Shown piece after piece: positions 48,270 to 56,933 of a stretch of DNA of 64,000 nt. The position numbers and the translations under genes are program-made. Source of the DNA: a virus; the IMG/VR virus record IMGVR_UViG_3300021127_000002, positions 56,203-120,202 of that record. The stretch is one strand, 5' to 3'. The stretch's first letter is position 1. Each line of letters begins with the position of its first letter. Below the pieces are notes generated by a model. It made no database searches, had not been told where the DNA came from, and worked only from the letters and a program-made list of their open reading frames with translations.

Positions 48270-49535
48270 ATGAACAAATTATCACATTTTGCTGAAGAAA
48301 TAATCGGCTCAGAAATAATCGCTTTGAATCAGAAGATCAAAGATAACCCAAACAGTAAAGATATTTTCAATTACACCATCGGTGACTTTGACCCAACATA
48401 TCATCCAATTCCATCTACATTGAAAAATATGATAATTGATCATTATGAGAATGATGATACCAATTATCCACCATCACAGGGTATACAATCTCTTAGGGAA
48501 TCTCTATCTGATTTTTATTCATCATATCATGGTTATAAGTATGGTGCCAATGAATTTCTAATTGGCGGTGGTGTTAGACCATTAATTTATACCATATTTA
48601 AAACAATACTCAGTCCCTCTGACCTTGTTATATATGCCGTACCGTCATGGAACAATAACCATTATTCGTTTTTACATGATGTTGATAGCATAGAAATTTC
48701 TACAAAGCCAGAAAATAACTTTTTGCTTTTGGCCAAAGACATTAAAAAATTTATCTCTATTGTTCATCTTATCTGTTTATGTTCGCCACAAAACCCAACT
48801 GGTGCAACATATACCAAAGAACAATTAAAAGATATTATCGATTTGGTATTAGCTGAAAATGAAAAAAGAAAAAAGGAAGAAACAAACTATAAACCTGTTT
48901 ATATATTCTTTGACCAAATATATAATGATCTATCACACTCAACACCTGAACACCCATTATTAATTAATGAAAATATCAAAGAATATTTAATATGTGCTGA
49001 TGGTATATCTAAATCACTTTGTGCTACTGGTGTTAGGGTTGGTTGGATAATGGCACCATATTATATCATCGATAAAGCCACACAGATATATTCGCATATT
49101 GGCGCTTGGGCACCAAAGCCTGAACAACTTGCCGTTGCAAGATATCTCAAGGATATCGATCTGGATGATGATGATTACGTTTTATTCTGCGATGAAAAGG
49201 TAAAACAATTCAGCATGATGCAACAAGAGTTCATAAATATACTCAATGATGAAGATAACATTGGTAAGTTTGATTATATCCAACCTGGTGGCGGTATTTA
49301 CCTAACTATTATGATGCCATACAAGAAATATTTCACTAACATTGATGATTTTATGACATTTTTGATTAATGAGTGTAATTTTGCTATGGTTCCATTTAAA
49401 TCATTTGGTGTCCAAGATAGTGAGTGGTTTAGAATATCGTTTGGAACATCTGATCCATTTGCATTTGAACCAAATAAAAAGAATTTTAAATCCATGTTAA
49501 CAAAATTCAACATGTTAAATGGAAATAAAATTTGA
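48270..49535 (+). CDS. PLP-dependent class I/II aminotransferase
   Basis: 421 residues, full family length. LIGGGVRPLIYTIFKTIL, LCSPQNPTGATYTKEQL, YIFFDQIYNDLSHS (Asp and Tyr for PLP), DGISKSLCATGVRVGWIMA (Schiff-base Lys in SKS) and a C-terminal FRISFGTS (carboxylate-binding Arg). An amino-acid aminotransferase of the aspartate type is most likely. Phage aminotransferases are uncommon; amino-acid or surface-sugar modification are possible roles. Confidence 0.85.
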   Translation: MNKLSHFAEEIIGSEIIALNQKIKDNPNSKDIFNYTIGDFDPTYHPIPSTLKNMIIDHYENDDTNYPPSQGIQSLRESLSDFYSSYHGYKYGANEFLIGGGVRPLIYTIFKTILSPSDLVIYAVPSWNNNHYSFLHDVDSIEISTKPENNFLLLAKDIKKFISIVHLICLCSPQNPTGATYTKEQLKDIIDLVLAENEKRKKEETNYKPVYIFFDQIYNDLSHSTPEHPLLINENIKEYLICADGISKSLCATGVRVGWIMAPYYIIDKATQIYSHIGAWAPKPEQLAVARYLKDIDLDDDDYVLFCDEKVKQFSMMQQEFINILNDEDNIGKFDYIQPGGGIYLTIMMPYKKYFTNIDDFMTFLINECNFAMVPFKSFGVQDSEWFRISFGTSDPFAFEPNKKNFKSMLTKFNMLNGNKI

Positions 49536-49580
49536 TTTTGTCAAAAATAATTATTACCTTTAAAAAAAAATAGAAATTTT

Positions 49581-50567
49581 ATGTATCTTATTAAAGAACT
49601 TCAAATTATTAAAGATGACCATTTAATATTCAAACCAGAATATGTTTCTCTTGGTTATGTTGAAACTGAAGCTGATGCTTTAAGTTATACCAAAGGATGT
49701 AAAATATACACATCTAAAGACCATAAACGTTTACCACGTGGAAGTGCTTGGCCAAGTTTCATAGGTGTGAAGATAAAACTTCTTAAAAGCAATCCGCTTA
49801 ATATTTCATCTGATTCTGTTAAGGATGAAATTCCTGATACAAAATTGAAAATAGAAATTATTGAGGTTCCTATTGATGTGACGGAGTTCACACTACATGA
49901 ACTTGCTGGTATGATGCACAAAAACAAAGGTAATGTGTATAATATTCCAGATACCCCTCAAGATGTTTTGAGATCGACCCAATGGTTTAATAATACCCCC
50001 ATTGATCTTCATGTGGTAATTAATGACAAGCCAAAAATTGGGGACTGGTGTATTGATAAGAATTTCCATATCCGAAAATTTGATGGTCTATCAGTACATA
50101 ATGATGATCTCAAACCGATTCTTGAGTCAACAAATAAAGCTATCAAATTACCTTTATCTAAAGAAGCGCTTAATAAAATTTTGGGTAAAACTAACACAAA
50201 TGATTTGAAAAAGTATTTTACCGAATATATATCTAAAACAGCTAAAGATGAATTACATGAAAATACATGGAAAACATTTGATGGCAAGGTATTAAAATAT
50301 GATGAGTTAGATCATCAGCATTTATCGAACATTTACTGGTACAATATGATTTGTTTGAACAACAAGCCACTTAATATTGTTAATATTATCAATAATAGAT
50401 TTTATGGGGAAATACTTCCATATAAACCAATGCTAAAATTCAAAGATGAAATAGCATTTTTGGAATCACGTGGATATTTGGTTTGGACAGATAAGGGTGA
50501 TTATTTCTTAGGTGAAATTTTCCTCAAAAATAAAGGAAGAATAGGAACATTATATAAACTTAAATAA
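49581..50567 (+). CDS. Hypothetical protein
   Basis: 328 residues, soluble. KDHKRLPRGSAWPSFIGVKI and a C-terminal winged-helix-like end (LESRGYLVWTDKGDYFLGEI). No catalytic motif recognised. Confidence 0.55.
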   Translation: MYLIKELQIIKDDHLIFKPEYVSLGYVETEADALSYTKGCKIYTSKDHKRLPRGSAWPSFIGVKIKLLKSNPLNISSDSVKDEIPDTKLKIEIIEVPIDVTEFTLHELAGMMHKNKGNVYNIPDTPQDVLRSTQWFNNTPIDLHVVINDKPKIGDWCIDKNFHIRKFDGLSVHNDDLKPILESTNKAIKLPLSKEALNKILGKTNTNDLKKYFTEYISKTAKDELHENTWKTFDGKVLKYDELDHQHLSNIYWYNMICLNNKPLNIVNIINNRFYGEILPYKPMLKFKDEIAFLESRGYLVWTDKGDYFLGEIFLKNKGRIGTLYKLK

Positions 50568-50568
50568 A

Positions 50569-51321
50569 ATGAAAATTGTTTGCATAACAGATACACACAA
50601 TAAACATAAATACCTTACAAGCAAAGCATATGGAGATTTATTGCCACATGGTGATTTGTTATGTCATTGTGGTGATTTAACCAACCTTGGTAAAAAGGGA
50701 GAAGTTGAGGACATATTTAAATGGTTTGAAAGCATTGTTGATAGATATACATATGGTATTGTCTTCATATGCGGCAACCATGATAAAACATTTGACCCAA
50801 AGTTCGGTGATTACCAAATTGATGATGTTAATGGTGAATTGCCCAAGATTAAGCCATATTGGTTAAAACAAATGATAAACAATTTGCCAGGTAATATCCA
50901 TTATCTTGAAAACAGTGATATAACAATCAATGGATTAAAGATATGGGGTTCTCCAGTATCTCCGTGGTTTCATGGTGATCGCTGGGGTTTTAATAAGTAC
51001 AGAGGTGATGAAATTGATGAGGTATGGAAACAAATACCACTTGATACTGATATCATAATGACTCATACACCAGTATCTTATAAGTTGGATTATTTACCTG
51101 ATCAAAACGAATATCTTGGTTGTGAACAATTGAGATATAGGGTTAAAGAAATCAAACCATTGGTTCATATGTGTGGTCACATTCACCCTGGTCGCAATGT
51201 TGATTATGATGAAAACACAACGTATGTAAATGCTTGCATACTTGATGATGGTCATAATTTTGTTAACAAACCAATTGTTATTGAGGTAAATAAAGAAGAA
51301 CGAGAAGTTAAAATTTTATAA
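50569..51321 (+). CDS. Calcineurin-like metallophosphoesterase
   Basis: 250 residues. ITDTHNKH (DxH), LCHCGDLTNLG (GD), FICGNHDKTFD (GNHD), IIMTHTPVSYKLDY (TH) and MCGHIHPGRNV (GHxH) are all present. This is a complete metallophosphoesterase, unlike the broken one at 13730-15330. The substrate is unknown. Confidence 0.85.
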   Translation: MKIVCITDTHNKHKYLTSKAYGDLLPHGDLLCHCGDLTNLGKKGEVEDIFKWFESIVDRYTYGIVFICGNHDKTFDPKFGDYQIDDVNGELPKIKPYWLKQMINNLPGNIHYLENSDITINGLKIWGSPVSPWFHGDRWGFNKYRGDEIDEVWKQIPLDTDIIMTHTPVSYKLDYLPDQNEYLGCEQLRYRVKEIKPLVHMCGHIHPGRNVDYDENTTYVNACILDDGHNFVNKPIVIEVNKEEREVKIL

Positions 51322-51323
51322 CT

Positions 51324-51449
51324 ATGAAAACAGAAAACATTCTACTTAGATTACTCCAAATAATAATGGTTTTTGGTGTAATATTTTTGGCCTTCAACAA
51401 TAAAGAAGGTTGGGGTTGGTTATTATTCATTTTAGTCTTATCATTATAA
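51324..51449 (+). CDS. Tiny membrane protein
   Basis: 41 residues with two hydrophobic stretches (IIMVFGVIFLAF; WLLFILVLSL). It lies between coding genes with 2-base gaps. Confidence 0.45.
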   Translation: MKTENILLRLLQIIMVFGVIFLAFNNKEGWGWLLFILVLSL

Positions 51450-51451
51450 TT

Positions 51452-51874
51452 ATGGCATTTAGCAGAATAAACTACAAAGAATCAAAACAAAGCACATACG
51501 AATCGATAGAACTAAGTTATCAAGAAAAAGGTAAAGAAAAAAGAAAGTTTTTCGACTCAGGAAATATCATTATTGATTATTATGATTATATGAGATTTAT
51601 TGGTAATCAACCAGATTCTTGGTATAATGAAAATTTTCATATAATTGGTTCTTCTTCATGGGATCATTTCTTTATGGGTGGTAATAAATATACCCAAAGT
51701 TATTTTGACCCTGAAACTGGTGAGTTCATGGATTGGCGCAAAGCTTTTGATGAAAAGAATTTTGAGCTTTACCATGATATTGTTGATAAAGGTAAATATC
51801 CAATAGTAATACATCTTTCATGTCATAAGAATTTTAATGACGTAAAACGATATTATAAAAAGAAAACAAAATAA
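51452..51874 (+). CDS. Hypothetical protein
   Basis: 140 residues from ATG 51452. FDPETGEFMDWRKAFDEKNF is distinctive. Soluble, unrecognised. Confidence 0.55.
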   Translation: MAFSRINYKESKQSTYESIELSYQEKGKEKRKFFDSGNIIIDYYDYMRFIGNQPDSWYNENFHIIGSSSWDHFFMGGNKYTQSYFDPETGEFMDWRKAFDEKNFELYHDIVDKGKYPIVIHLSCHKNFNDVKRYYKKKTK

Positions 51875-51875
51875 A

Positions 51876-51907
51876 TTTGGTTATATCATTATCATGTTTT
51901 ATCTTTG
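51876..51907 (+). promoter_or_regulatory. Bacteroidota-type promoter
   Basis: TTTG at 51876-51879 and TATCTTTG at 51900-51907, 20 bases apart; the ATG lies at 51928. Confidence 0.65.
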
Positions 51908-51927
51908 TACTATTAAATAATTAGAAT

Positions 51928-52218
51928 ATGATATTCCAAACAAAATATGACCCAGGTGATGAGGTTTACACAATTGTCGGTTCAGATGCGAAAGCAAGAA
52001 TCGTATCACCAAAAATTAGTTCTATTGATAATGTTGTCATGGCTATCAGTGGTATCAAGGTAACTTATAATTTATCTGTAAGTCGTAAAGATACTGATAC
52101 CTATGTTAATGGTATGCCAGAATATTATAGTGTACAGAGAACAGAAGATAGTATATATGGTACATTTGATGAGTGTCTTGCTGTACAGACAGAAAAATTA
52201 AAAAGATTCAAAAAATAA
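51928..52218 (+). CDS. Small beta-rich hypothetical protein
   Basis: 96 residues. YDPGDEVYTIVGSDAKARIV suggests a small SH3-like barrel. Unrecognised. Confidence 0.55.
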   Translation: MIFQTKYDPGDEVYTIVGSDAKARIVSPKISSIDNVVMAISGIKVTYNLSVSRKDTDTYVNGMPEYYSVQRTEDSIYGTFDECLAVQTEKLKRFKK

Positions 52219-52244
52219 TTCTTAACTTTATAAAATCAAATATT

Positions 52245-52538
52245 ATGTCATATATTGTTGCACTACTCATTGCCTTGTTTTTTATAATTATCTATTCCGC
52301 ATTTTCATGGGGATATGTATTAAATGTCATGTATTATTGGTTTATTTTACCAGCAATGCCTACATTACCACATTTCACAATACTTCAGTTTGTAGGTATT
52401 AGCTTATTTGTGAATGCTTTAATAAGGTCTAATTATTCTTCAAATAAAGAAGATGATAAGAATAATATAGTTTTTGGGTTATTATTACCTTGGATTACAT
52501 TAGGTATCTCATGGATGATTCACGGTTTATTCTTTTAA
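52245..52538 (+). CDS. Membrane protein
   Basis: 97 residues from ATG 52245 with three to four hydrophobic segments, starting MSYIVALLIALFFIIIYSAF. Unrecognised. Confidence 0.55.
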   Translation: MSYIVALLIALFFIIIYSAFSWGYVLNVMYYWFILPAMPTLPHFTILQFVGISLFVNALIRSNYSSNKEDDKNNIVFGLLLPWITLGISWMIHGLFF

Positions 52539-52540
52539 TC

Positions 52541-52696
52541 ATGGGAAATTTAATACCCATTCTCGCATATGCCTGGGTTGTTGTCCTATGCATAAGTATG
52601 CTCTTAGCTAAATTTGATCTTCCACTTATGGATAGATTCTTCATAAAGTTGATGAGTTTATTTACATTAATATTTATTTTATCTACTTTATTCTAA
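52541..52696 (+). CDS. Small membrane protein
   Basis: 51 residues from ATG 52541 with two hydrophobic helices (ILAYAWVVVLCISMLLA; LMSLFTLIFILSTLF). A longer frame from 52490 would overlap the upstream gene. Confidence 0.45.
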   Translation: MGNLIPILAYAWVVVLCISMLLAKFDLPLMDRFFIKLMSLFTLIFILSTLF

Positions 52697-52705
52697 AATA
52701 TATTT

Positions 52706-53281
52706 ATGTATATAAATAAGAAATTATTAGCCGAAATTTTTATTGAAAAACTTAAAGCCTGTAATGAGGATATTGGTTCTTGTTACTATCATATTTTTAG
52801 TAAATTATTAACCGATGATGAGCTACAAGATATGATTAACAATTTATACGATAGGTATACATTTATTCATAACTTAGATAAACTTTGTGGTGTAACCAAA
52901 ACTGAGAAAGATGAATGGTTCTATAAATTCCATAAAAGTATCAGACAATCTGATTTTTTTGAGAACATTAAAAAACATTATTATGTGAATGAGTTAACGG
53001 AAGATGAAAATAAACGCATGAACGAATTAAAAGCTATGTTACCTCAACATAAAAAATTCTATGAAGCTGTAGATGGAAAAGAAGCCAGAGAAACTGGACT
53101 TGAAGTAGAATTGAATGAATATTACAGTTTATTTAACAAAAAAAGGGTTAAGAAAACAAAGGATGTTTCTGGTTGTATAGATATGATTTTGTGGAATCTT
53201 ATTCACATTGACGTAAATAATCTTTTACAAAAAGTAATGGTTAGCACATTTAAACAGTATAATTTCGAACAAGAAAGTTAA
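52706..53281 (+). CDS. Hypothetical protein
   Basis: 191 residues, helical and charged, no recognised motif. LTDDELQDMINNLYDRYTF and DMILWNLIHIDVNNLL are visible helices. Confidence 0.55.
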   Translation: MYINKKLLAEIFIEKLKACNEDIGSCYYHIFSKLLTDDELQDMINNLYDRYTFIHNLDKLCGVTKTEKDEWFYKFHKSIRQSDFFENIKKHYYVNELTEDENKRMNELKAMLPQHKKFYEAVDGKEARETGLEVELNEYYSLFNKKRVKKTKDVSGCIDMILWNLIHIDVNNLLQKVMVSTFKQYNFEQES

Positions 53282-53321
53282 ATTTGCTTTCCTCAAATTT
53301 GTTTATTACTATTGTAGTATT

Positions 53322-53546
53322 ATGAAAAAATTATTAATAGCATTATTATTTCTATCATCATGTGATGGCTATTTTTTTAAATCGAATGATACAGAAAAAA
53401 CCTTCACTGTAAATTCTAAAGAATATACCATCTATAAAGGTTCAGATAGTTGTGAATATTATGCCGTACCCATGACATCTAACTACAGTAAAGACAAACA
53501 ATATTTTCATTATCCCCAATGTTCATTTTGTAAAAAACATAAATAA
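53322..53546 (+). CDS. Small lipoprotein
   Basis: 74 residues. KKLLIALLFLSSC is a lipoprotein signal. Three further Cys residues near the end (SCEYY, CSFCKKHK) could form a disulfide or bind metal. The stop overlaps the next ATG. Confidence 0.6.
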   Translation: MKKLLIALLFLSSCDGYFFKSNDTEKTFTVNSKEYTIYKGSDSCEYYAVPMTSNYSKDKQYFHYPQCSFCKKHK

Positions 53547-53896
53547 TGTCTAAAAAAATATACTACAAGATAGTTGAAATTAACGATAAAGGTCAATTCC
53601 TTACATTATTTCATGGTATTGGTGGCACCAGGGTATTACCTATAGGAAAAACTATTAAAGCCGAAATAAAGGAAAATGTAATGGATGGTAAAGGTACTAA
53701 ATATACATCTGGTTTACATGTTATTGATGGTTATGATAATGCTTTAGATTACTTAGAAAGGTTTAAAAGAACTGATCGTGTTATTGTTACATGTACCGCA
53801 AAAGGGCTTAAACATAAAACAAAAAGTAAACCATATGTTTATCTTGCTGATGAAATCGTAATTATTAATTCTGGTTACACAAAAATTGAAAAATAG
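53546..53896 (+). CDS. Conserved-looking phage hypothetical protein
   Basis: 116 residues. YYKIVEINDKGQFLTLFHGI, TSGLHVIDGYDNALDYLERF and VYLADEIVI are reminiscent of a phage family of unknown function with a LFHG start. No catalytic assignment. Confidence 0.55.
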   Translation: MSKKIYYKIVEINDKGQFLTLFHGIGGTRVLPIGKTIKAEIKENVMDGKGTKYTSGLHVIDGYDNALDYLERFKRTDRVIVTCTAKGLKHKTKSKPYVYLADEIVIINSGYTKIEK

Positions 53897-53899
53897 ATT

Positions 53900-54061
53900 A
53901 TGCCTTTAAATATAAATTATGTTGTTGTACAATATTATTGTGACACTTTAGTAGATATCTTTCATTCGCTAAGCGAAGAAGAACAAGAGAAATTAGCAGA
54001 TACTCTTGAAGAATTATGTGATAAATTTAAAGATAAAATTAATGAAAACGAAGAAGAATAA
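53900..54061 (+). CDS. Small acidic hypothetical protein
   Basis: 53 residues, helical and acidic (LSEEEQEKLADTLEELCDKF). The next gene starts inside it in another frame. Confidence 0.45.
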   Translation: MPLNINYVVVQYYCDTLVDIFHSLSEEEQEKLADTLEELCDKFKDKINENEEE

Positions 54062-54371
54062 CGAAAAACAAATATGGGTACCATATAATCTCGCACTTTT
54101 ATTAAAAAATAAAGGTTTTGATAAACAATGTAGATATCATTACAAGGTCAGTATAGAAGATGAAACAAAACATTCCAATATACCAACATTTGTTTTGGCT
54201 GAACCATATGGTAAAAACCACAACACCATGCCTACAAGAATATCCGCTCCAGAGTGGAGTTTGGCATGTGACTGGATTTACGAAAAATATGAAATTATTG
54301 TTATATATAACCCATCCTTTGATTTGGAATTTTTAACATCAGAATTTGAAAACGCACTAAAAAATAAATAA
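54042..54371 (+). CDS. Hypothetical protein
   Basis: 109 residues from ATG 54042. IWVPYNLALLLKNKGFDKQC, then ISAPEWSLACDWIYEKYEI. This layout recurs in Bacteroidota phage and element proteins (a NLAxxLKEKGF start), function unknown. Confidence 0.55.
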   Translation: MKTKKNNEKQIWVPYNLALLLKNKGFDKQCRYHYKVSIEDETKHSNIPTFVLAEPYGKNHNTMPTRISAPEWSLACDWIYEKYEIIVIYNPSFDLEFLTSEFENALKNK

Positions 54372-54372
54372 T

Positions 54373-54675
54373 ATGAGTATAAGTATAGATGTTGATATTG
54401 ATGCGGATGATATTGTATATAATTGTAGCCGTAGCGATAAAGAAGAACTTCTTAAAGTCTTAATTGATAATATGAATGATGAAGATATCATGGATGTATT
54501 AAGACAATATAAATCTGAAAATGATAATACAATTCATTTTTTCAGTAGAGTAAATGGTAATGATACCCCAGGGTATTCCTATTTCAATCAGGCACTAATG
54601 AGGTTATCAAGAGCTTACTACCAATTAAGCAATGATGATATAAATGATATTGAAAACTTGTCAAAAAAATATTAA
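54373..54675 (+). CDS. Small hypothetical protein
   Basis: 100 residues, very acidic N-terminus (SIDVDIDADDIVYNC). Unrecognised. Confidence 0.5.
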   Translation: MSISIDVDIDADDIVYNCSRSDKEELLKVLIDNMNDEDIMDVLRQYKSENDNTIHFFSRVNGNDTPGYSYFNQALMRLSRAYYQLSNDDINDIENLSKKY

Positions 54676-54676
54676 T

Positions 54677-54805
54677 ATGAACGAAATAGAATCATTGAGC
54701 CATTTACACCCAGCTGTGGCTTGTACAGTTGTTATTTGTGTTGCAGCTGTTACATGCGTATTCATATGGGGTTTTTTTAGTTACCTTAAAAAATTTTTTG
54801 ATTAA
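54677..54805 (+). CDS. Tiny membrane protein
   Basis: 42 residues with one helix (VACTVVICVAAVTCVFIWGF). The TAATG junction couples it to the next gene. Confidence 0.45.
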   Translation: MNEIESLSHLHPAVACTVVICVAAVTCVFIWGFFSYLKKFFD

Positions 54806-54936
54806 TGAAAAAATATGTAACCCCAGGTAATGTCTTATGGGCATTATCAATCATCATGCTCATTTGGTATATGAACCATGATCATTTGCAACATTTCAAT
54901 CAAATTGTTGAAGGAGTCAAAAACTTATTAAAATAA
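54805..54936 (+). CDS. Tiny membrane protein
   Basis: 43 residues with one helix (VLWALSIIMLIWYM). It shares TAATG junctions with both neighbours, a sign of strict translational coupling. Confidence 0.45.
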   Translation: MKKYVTPGNVLWALSIIMLIWYMNHDHLQHFNQIVEGVKNLLK

Positions 54937-55517
54937 TGATAAAAAAATTAACAAAAGAGCATGTTGGCTCCAAAAGGATTAAATTCGAACAATACAGGCG
55001 TATTGATATCCAGCATATATTATGGAAAACGAACCCACAAAACTGTGGTGTGTATTGGCTCATGAGAAACAATAAAATCGTTTATATTGGTTTCAGTGAG
55101 AATCTTAAAAAAAGAATTAGAACACATTCTTCATATAATCCAAACAACAAGAAACATTGGAATAAATGTGAATATGCAATAATCGGTAATTCTGATTTAT
55201 CCAGAGCAATTGAAACCGCAATGATCATGCGATTTAAACCAGAGTATAATAATCCTGTTACATATAAATCTCATATTAATATGAATAACCCTCAAAAGTC
55301 ATTCAATTCATATAAGAATTATATCAAGTCAAAGATGAAAAGCGAAAATGAATATTTGAGTGAACTTATGGTTAATAGAAATAAAAACCAAACAGAGATC
55401 AAAAATGTTCTAACTATTATCCGTAAATTAAAGAAACATATGGATATGTCCTACACTGAGTTTCTCATAAATCATAAAAAAAAGGTACAAGGTAGACCGC
55501 ATAAATTATATAAGTAA
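54936..55517 (+). CDS. GIY-YIG nuclease
   Basis: 193 residues. CGVYWLMRNNKIVYIGFSEN, LKKRIRTH and a later IETAMIMRFKPEYN Glu form the GIY-YIG core near residues 35-105. The C-terminal 70 residues are basic. There is no split neighbour, so it may be a free-standing HEG or a domesticated nuclease. It is coupled by TAATG at both ends. Confidence 0.75.
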   Translation: MIKKLTKEHVGSKRIKFEQYRRIDIQHILWKTNPQNCGVYWLMRNNKIVYIGFSENLKKRIRTHSSYNPNNKKHWNKCEYAIIGNSDLSRAIETAMIMRFKPEYNNPVTYKSHINMNNPQKSFNSYKNYIKSKMKSENEYLSELMVNRNKNQTEIKNVLTIIRKLKKHMDMSYTEFLINHKKKVQGRPHKLYK

Positions 55518-55729
55518 TGCCAGAATTATATATTGTTCAAGTAATGGCCAAGAAAAAGTTTATTCATCCAACACTTCACGGTCATTTATATGGCCAGGAA
55601 AGAATAAAAATACACCCAGTCGAAGCGGAAAGTGGACAAGAAGCCATGACCAAGATTGAGAAGTATTATAAGGAGAATAAACCTGATTGGAAAATGTATG
55701 TTGTTGACACAGAAGTCTTAGTTAAATAA
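55517..55729 (+). CDS. Small hypothetical protein
   Basis: 70 residues. LYIVQVMAKKKFIHPTLHGH, then HPVEAESGQEAMTKIEKYY. Possibly a ferredoxin-like fold; unrecognised. Confidence 0.5.
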   Translation: MPELYIVQVMAKKKFIHPTLHGHLYGQERIKIHPVEAESGQEAMTKIEKYYKENKPDWKMYVVDTEVLVK

Positions 55730-55730
55730 T

Positions 55731-56282
55731 ATGGGACATTTAATATACAAAGATAACAAGTATTTGGATATCGATAGTGGTGAAGTCTTCATTCCAAAAG
55801 ATAGGGATGAAGAATTTCTGCTTAATTTCAGGGTTCGTCTTGAACCAGAAACCAAATTATGGTTTGGTAAACATAAGGATAAAACAATGGCTGAAACACT
55901 TCATGAAGATAGATCATATATCTATTGGCTCCATGACAAAGGTTTTAATTTATCCAAAGACCTCAAGAAGATGTCCAATGATATCACAAGAGAACATTAT
56001 CGTATGTTAAAGAATGATGGTGAAGAATTGGAAAATATTGATGTGCCAGAAGAAATGACACATGATGAAAAAACATATGCATCATTAACTTATATTGGTG
56101 GCGGCAAGATTATGCATGTTCCAGATTTTGCTTTCAATAAATGGGCAAAGCAATTCAAATCCCATCTTGATGAAACCGTTTTATGTAAACATCATCCTGG
56201 TGGTGATCGTGATGATGATGAGTGGGGATTAATGCCAGGTGATGCTGATAGTATAAACGATTGTTTTGATTTTAATTTTTAG
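55731..56282 (+). CDS. Protein with ExoX-like C-terminal (DUF3820-like) module
   Basis: 183 residues. LWFGKHKDKTMAETLHEDRS, then YIYWLHDKGF near residue 42, is the small module found at the C-terminus of exonuclease X-like proteins (FGKYKGKT, then YLxWL). The exonuclease domain itself is absent. The C-terminal half is unfamiliar and acidic. Confidence 0.6.
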   Translation: MGHLIYKDNKYLDIDSGEVFIPKDRDEEFLLNFRVRLEPETKLWFGKHKDKTMAETLHEDRSYIYWLHDKGFNLSKDLKKMSNDITREHYRMLKNDGEELENIDVPEEMTHDEKTYASLTYIGGGKIMHVPDFAFNKWAKQFKSHLDETVLCKHHPGGDRDDDEWGLMPGDADSINDCFDFNF

Positions 56283-56285
56283 TAT

Positions 56286-56729
56286 ATGAATCAGAAAAAA
56301 TGGAAATTTGTTGGTTTCAATACCAATAGACTTGAAATGAAGGATGAATATGGTCAAATATGGCATATACCAGAACATTATTTGGTTGATGAATTTAATA
56401 ATCAATTTAAATCGAAACACACACTCAATAAAATCATTAATCATCCCAGGGGTTATTTGACCAACAATGAGATAAAGGTCGCAATGAGTATGTTGCAATG
56501 GTTAGGAACAAATGTTGGCAGTGAATTTTATGAGACAGCAATGAAAAAGGCTTCGGATAAAACTCAGAAGCTTGATTTTATTTACAGAATCATCAACCCA
56601 ATTAAGAATAAAGCCAAATGCGATAAAAAACCTATATCAATTCATAATGATATATATAACTTTTATTATTATACTAATGGTACTAATAACACATTAACAT
56701 TATATGGATCAAACGCAGAAAACAATTGA
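56286..56729 (+). CDS. Hypothetical protein
   Basis: 147 residues. WKFVGFNTNRLEMKDEYGQI, a helical body, and a Tyr/Asn-rich end. Unrecognised. Confidence 0.5.
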   Translation: MNQKKWKFVGFNTNRLEMKDEYGQIWHIPEHYLVDEFNNQFKSKHTLNKIINHPRGYLTNNEIKVAMSMLQWLGTNVGSEFYETAMKKASDKTQKLDFIYRIINPIKNKAKCDKKPISIHNDIYNFYYYTNGTNNTLTLYGSNAENN

Positions 56730-56868
56730 GAACTTTAAGATAAGGTTCCCAGCCGCATATAAAATTTATATGGATGGCGATAACCAGCTTGAGATGTTAA
56801 GATGGATTATCGATAATCTTGATAAGATAGCCCTAAACACTGAAAAAAATAAAAACATCAAAAAATAA
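56704..56868 (+). CDS. Small hypothetical protein
   Basis: 54 residues starting MDQTQKTIENFKIRFPAAYK, overlapping the previous gene by 26 bases in another frame. Unrecognised. Confidence 0.45.
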   Translation: MDQTQKTIENFKIRFPAAYKIYMDGDNQLEMLRWIIDNLDKIALNTEKNKNIKK

Positions 56869-56884
56869 AATATCCCAAATTTTA

Positions 56885-56928
56885 TTTTGTTGCTAATTCG
56901 TTTTGTTGTATCTTTGTACGACAAAACG
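56885..56928 (+). promoter_or_regulatory. Promoter overlapped by a palindromic operator-like site
   Basis: TTTG at 56885-56888 and TATCTTTG at 56909-56916 form a good promoter. Arms CGTTTTGT (56899-56906) and ACAAAACG (56921-56928), extended inward by GTA/TAC, flank the -7 box symmetrically. A dimeric repressor bound there would block RNA polymerase at the amidoligase gene. Confidence 0.6.
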
Positions 56929-56933
56929 ATTTT

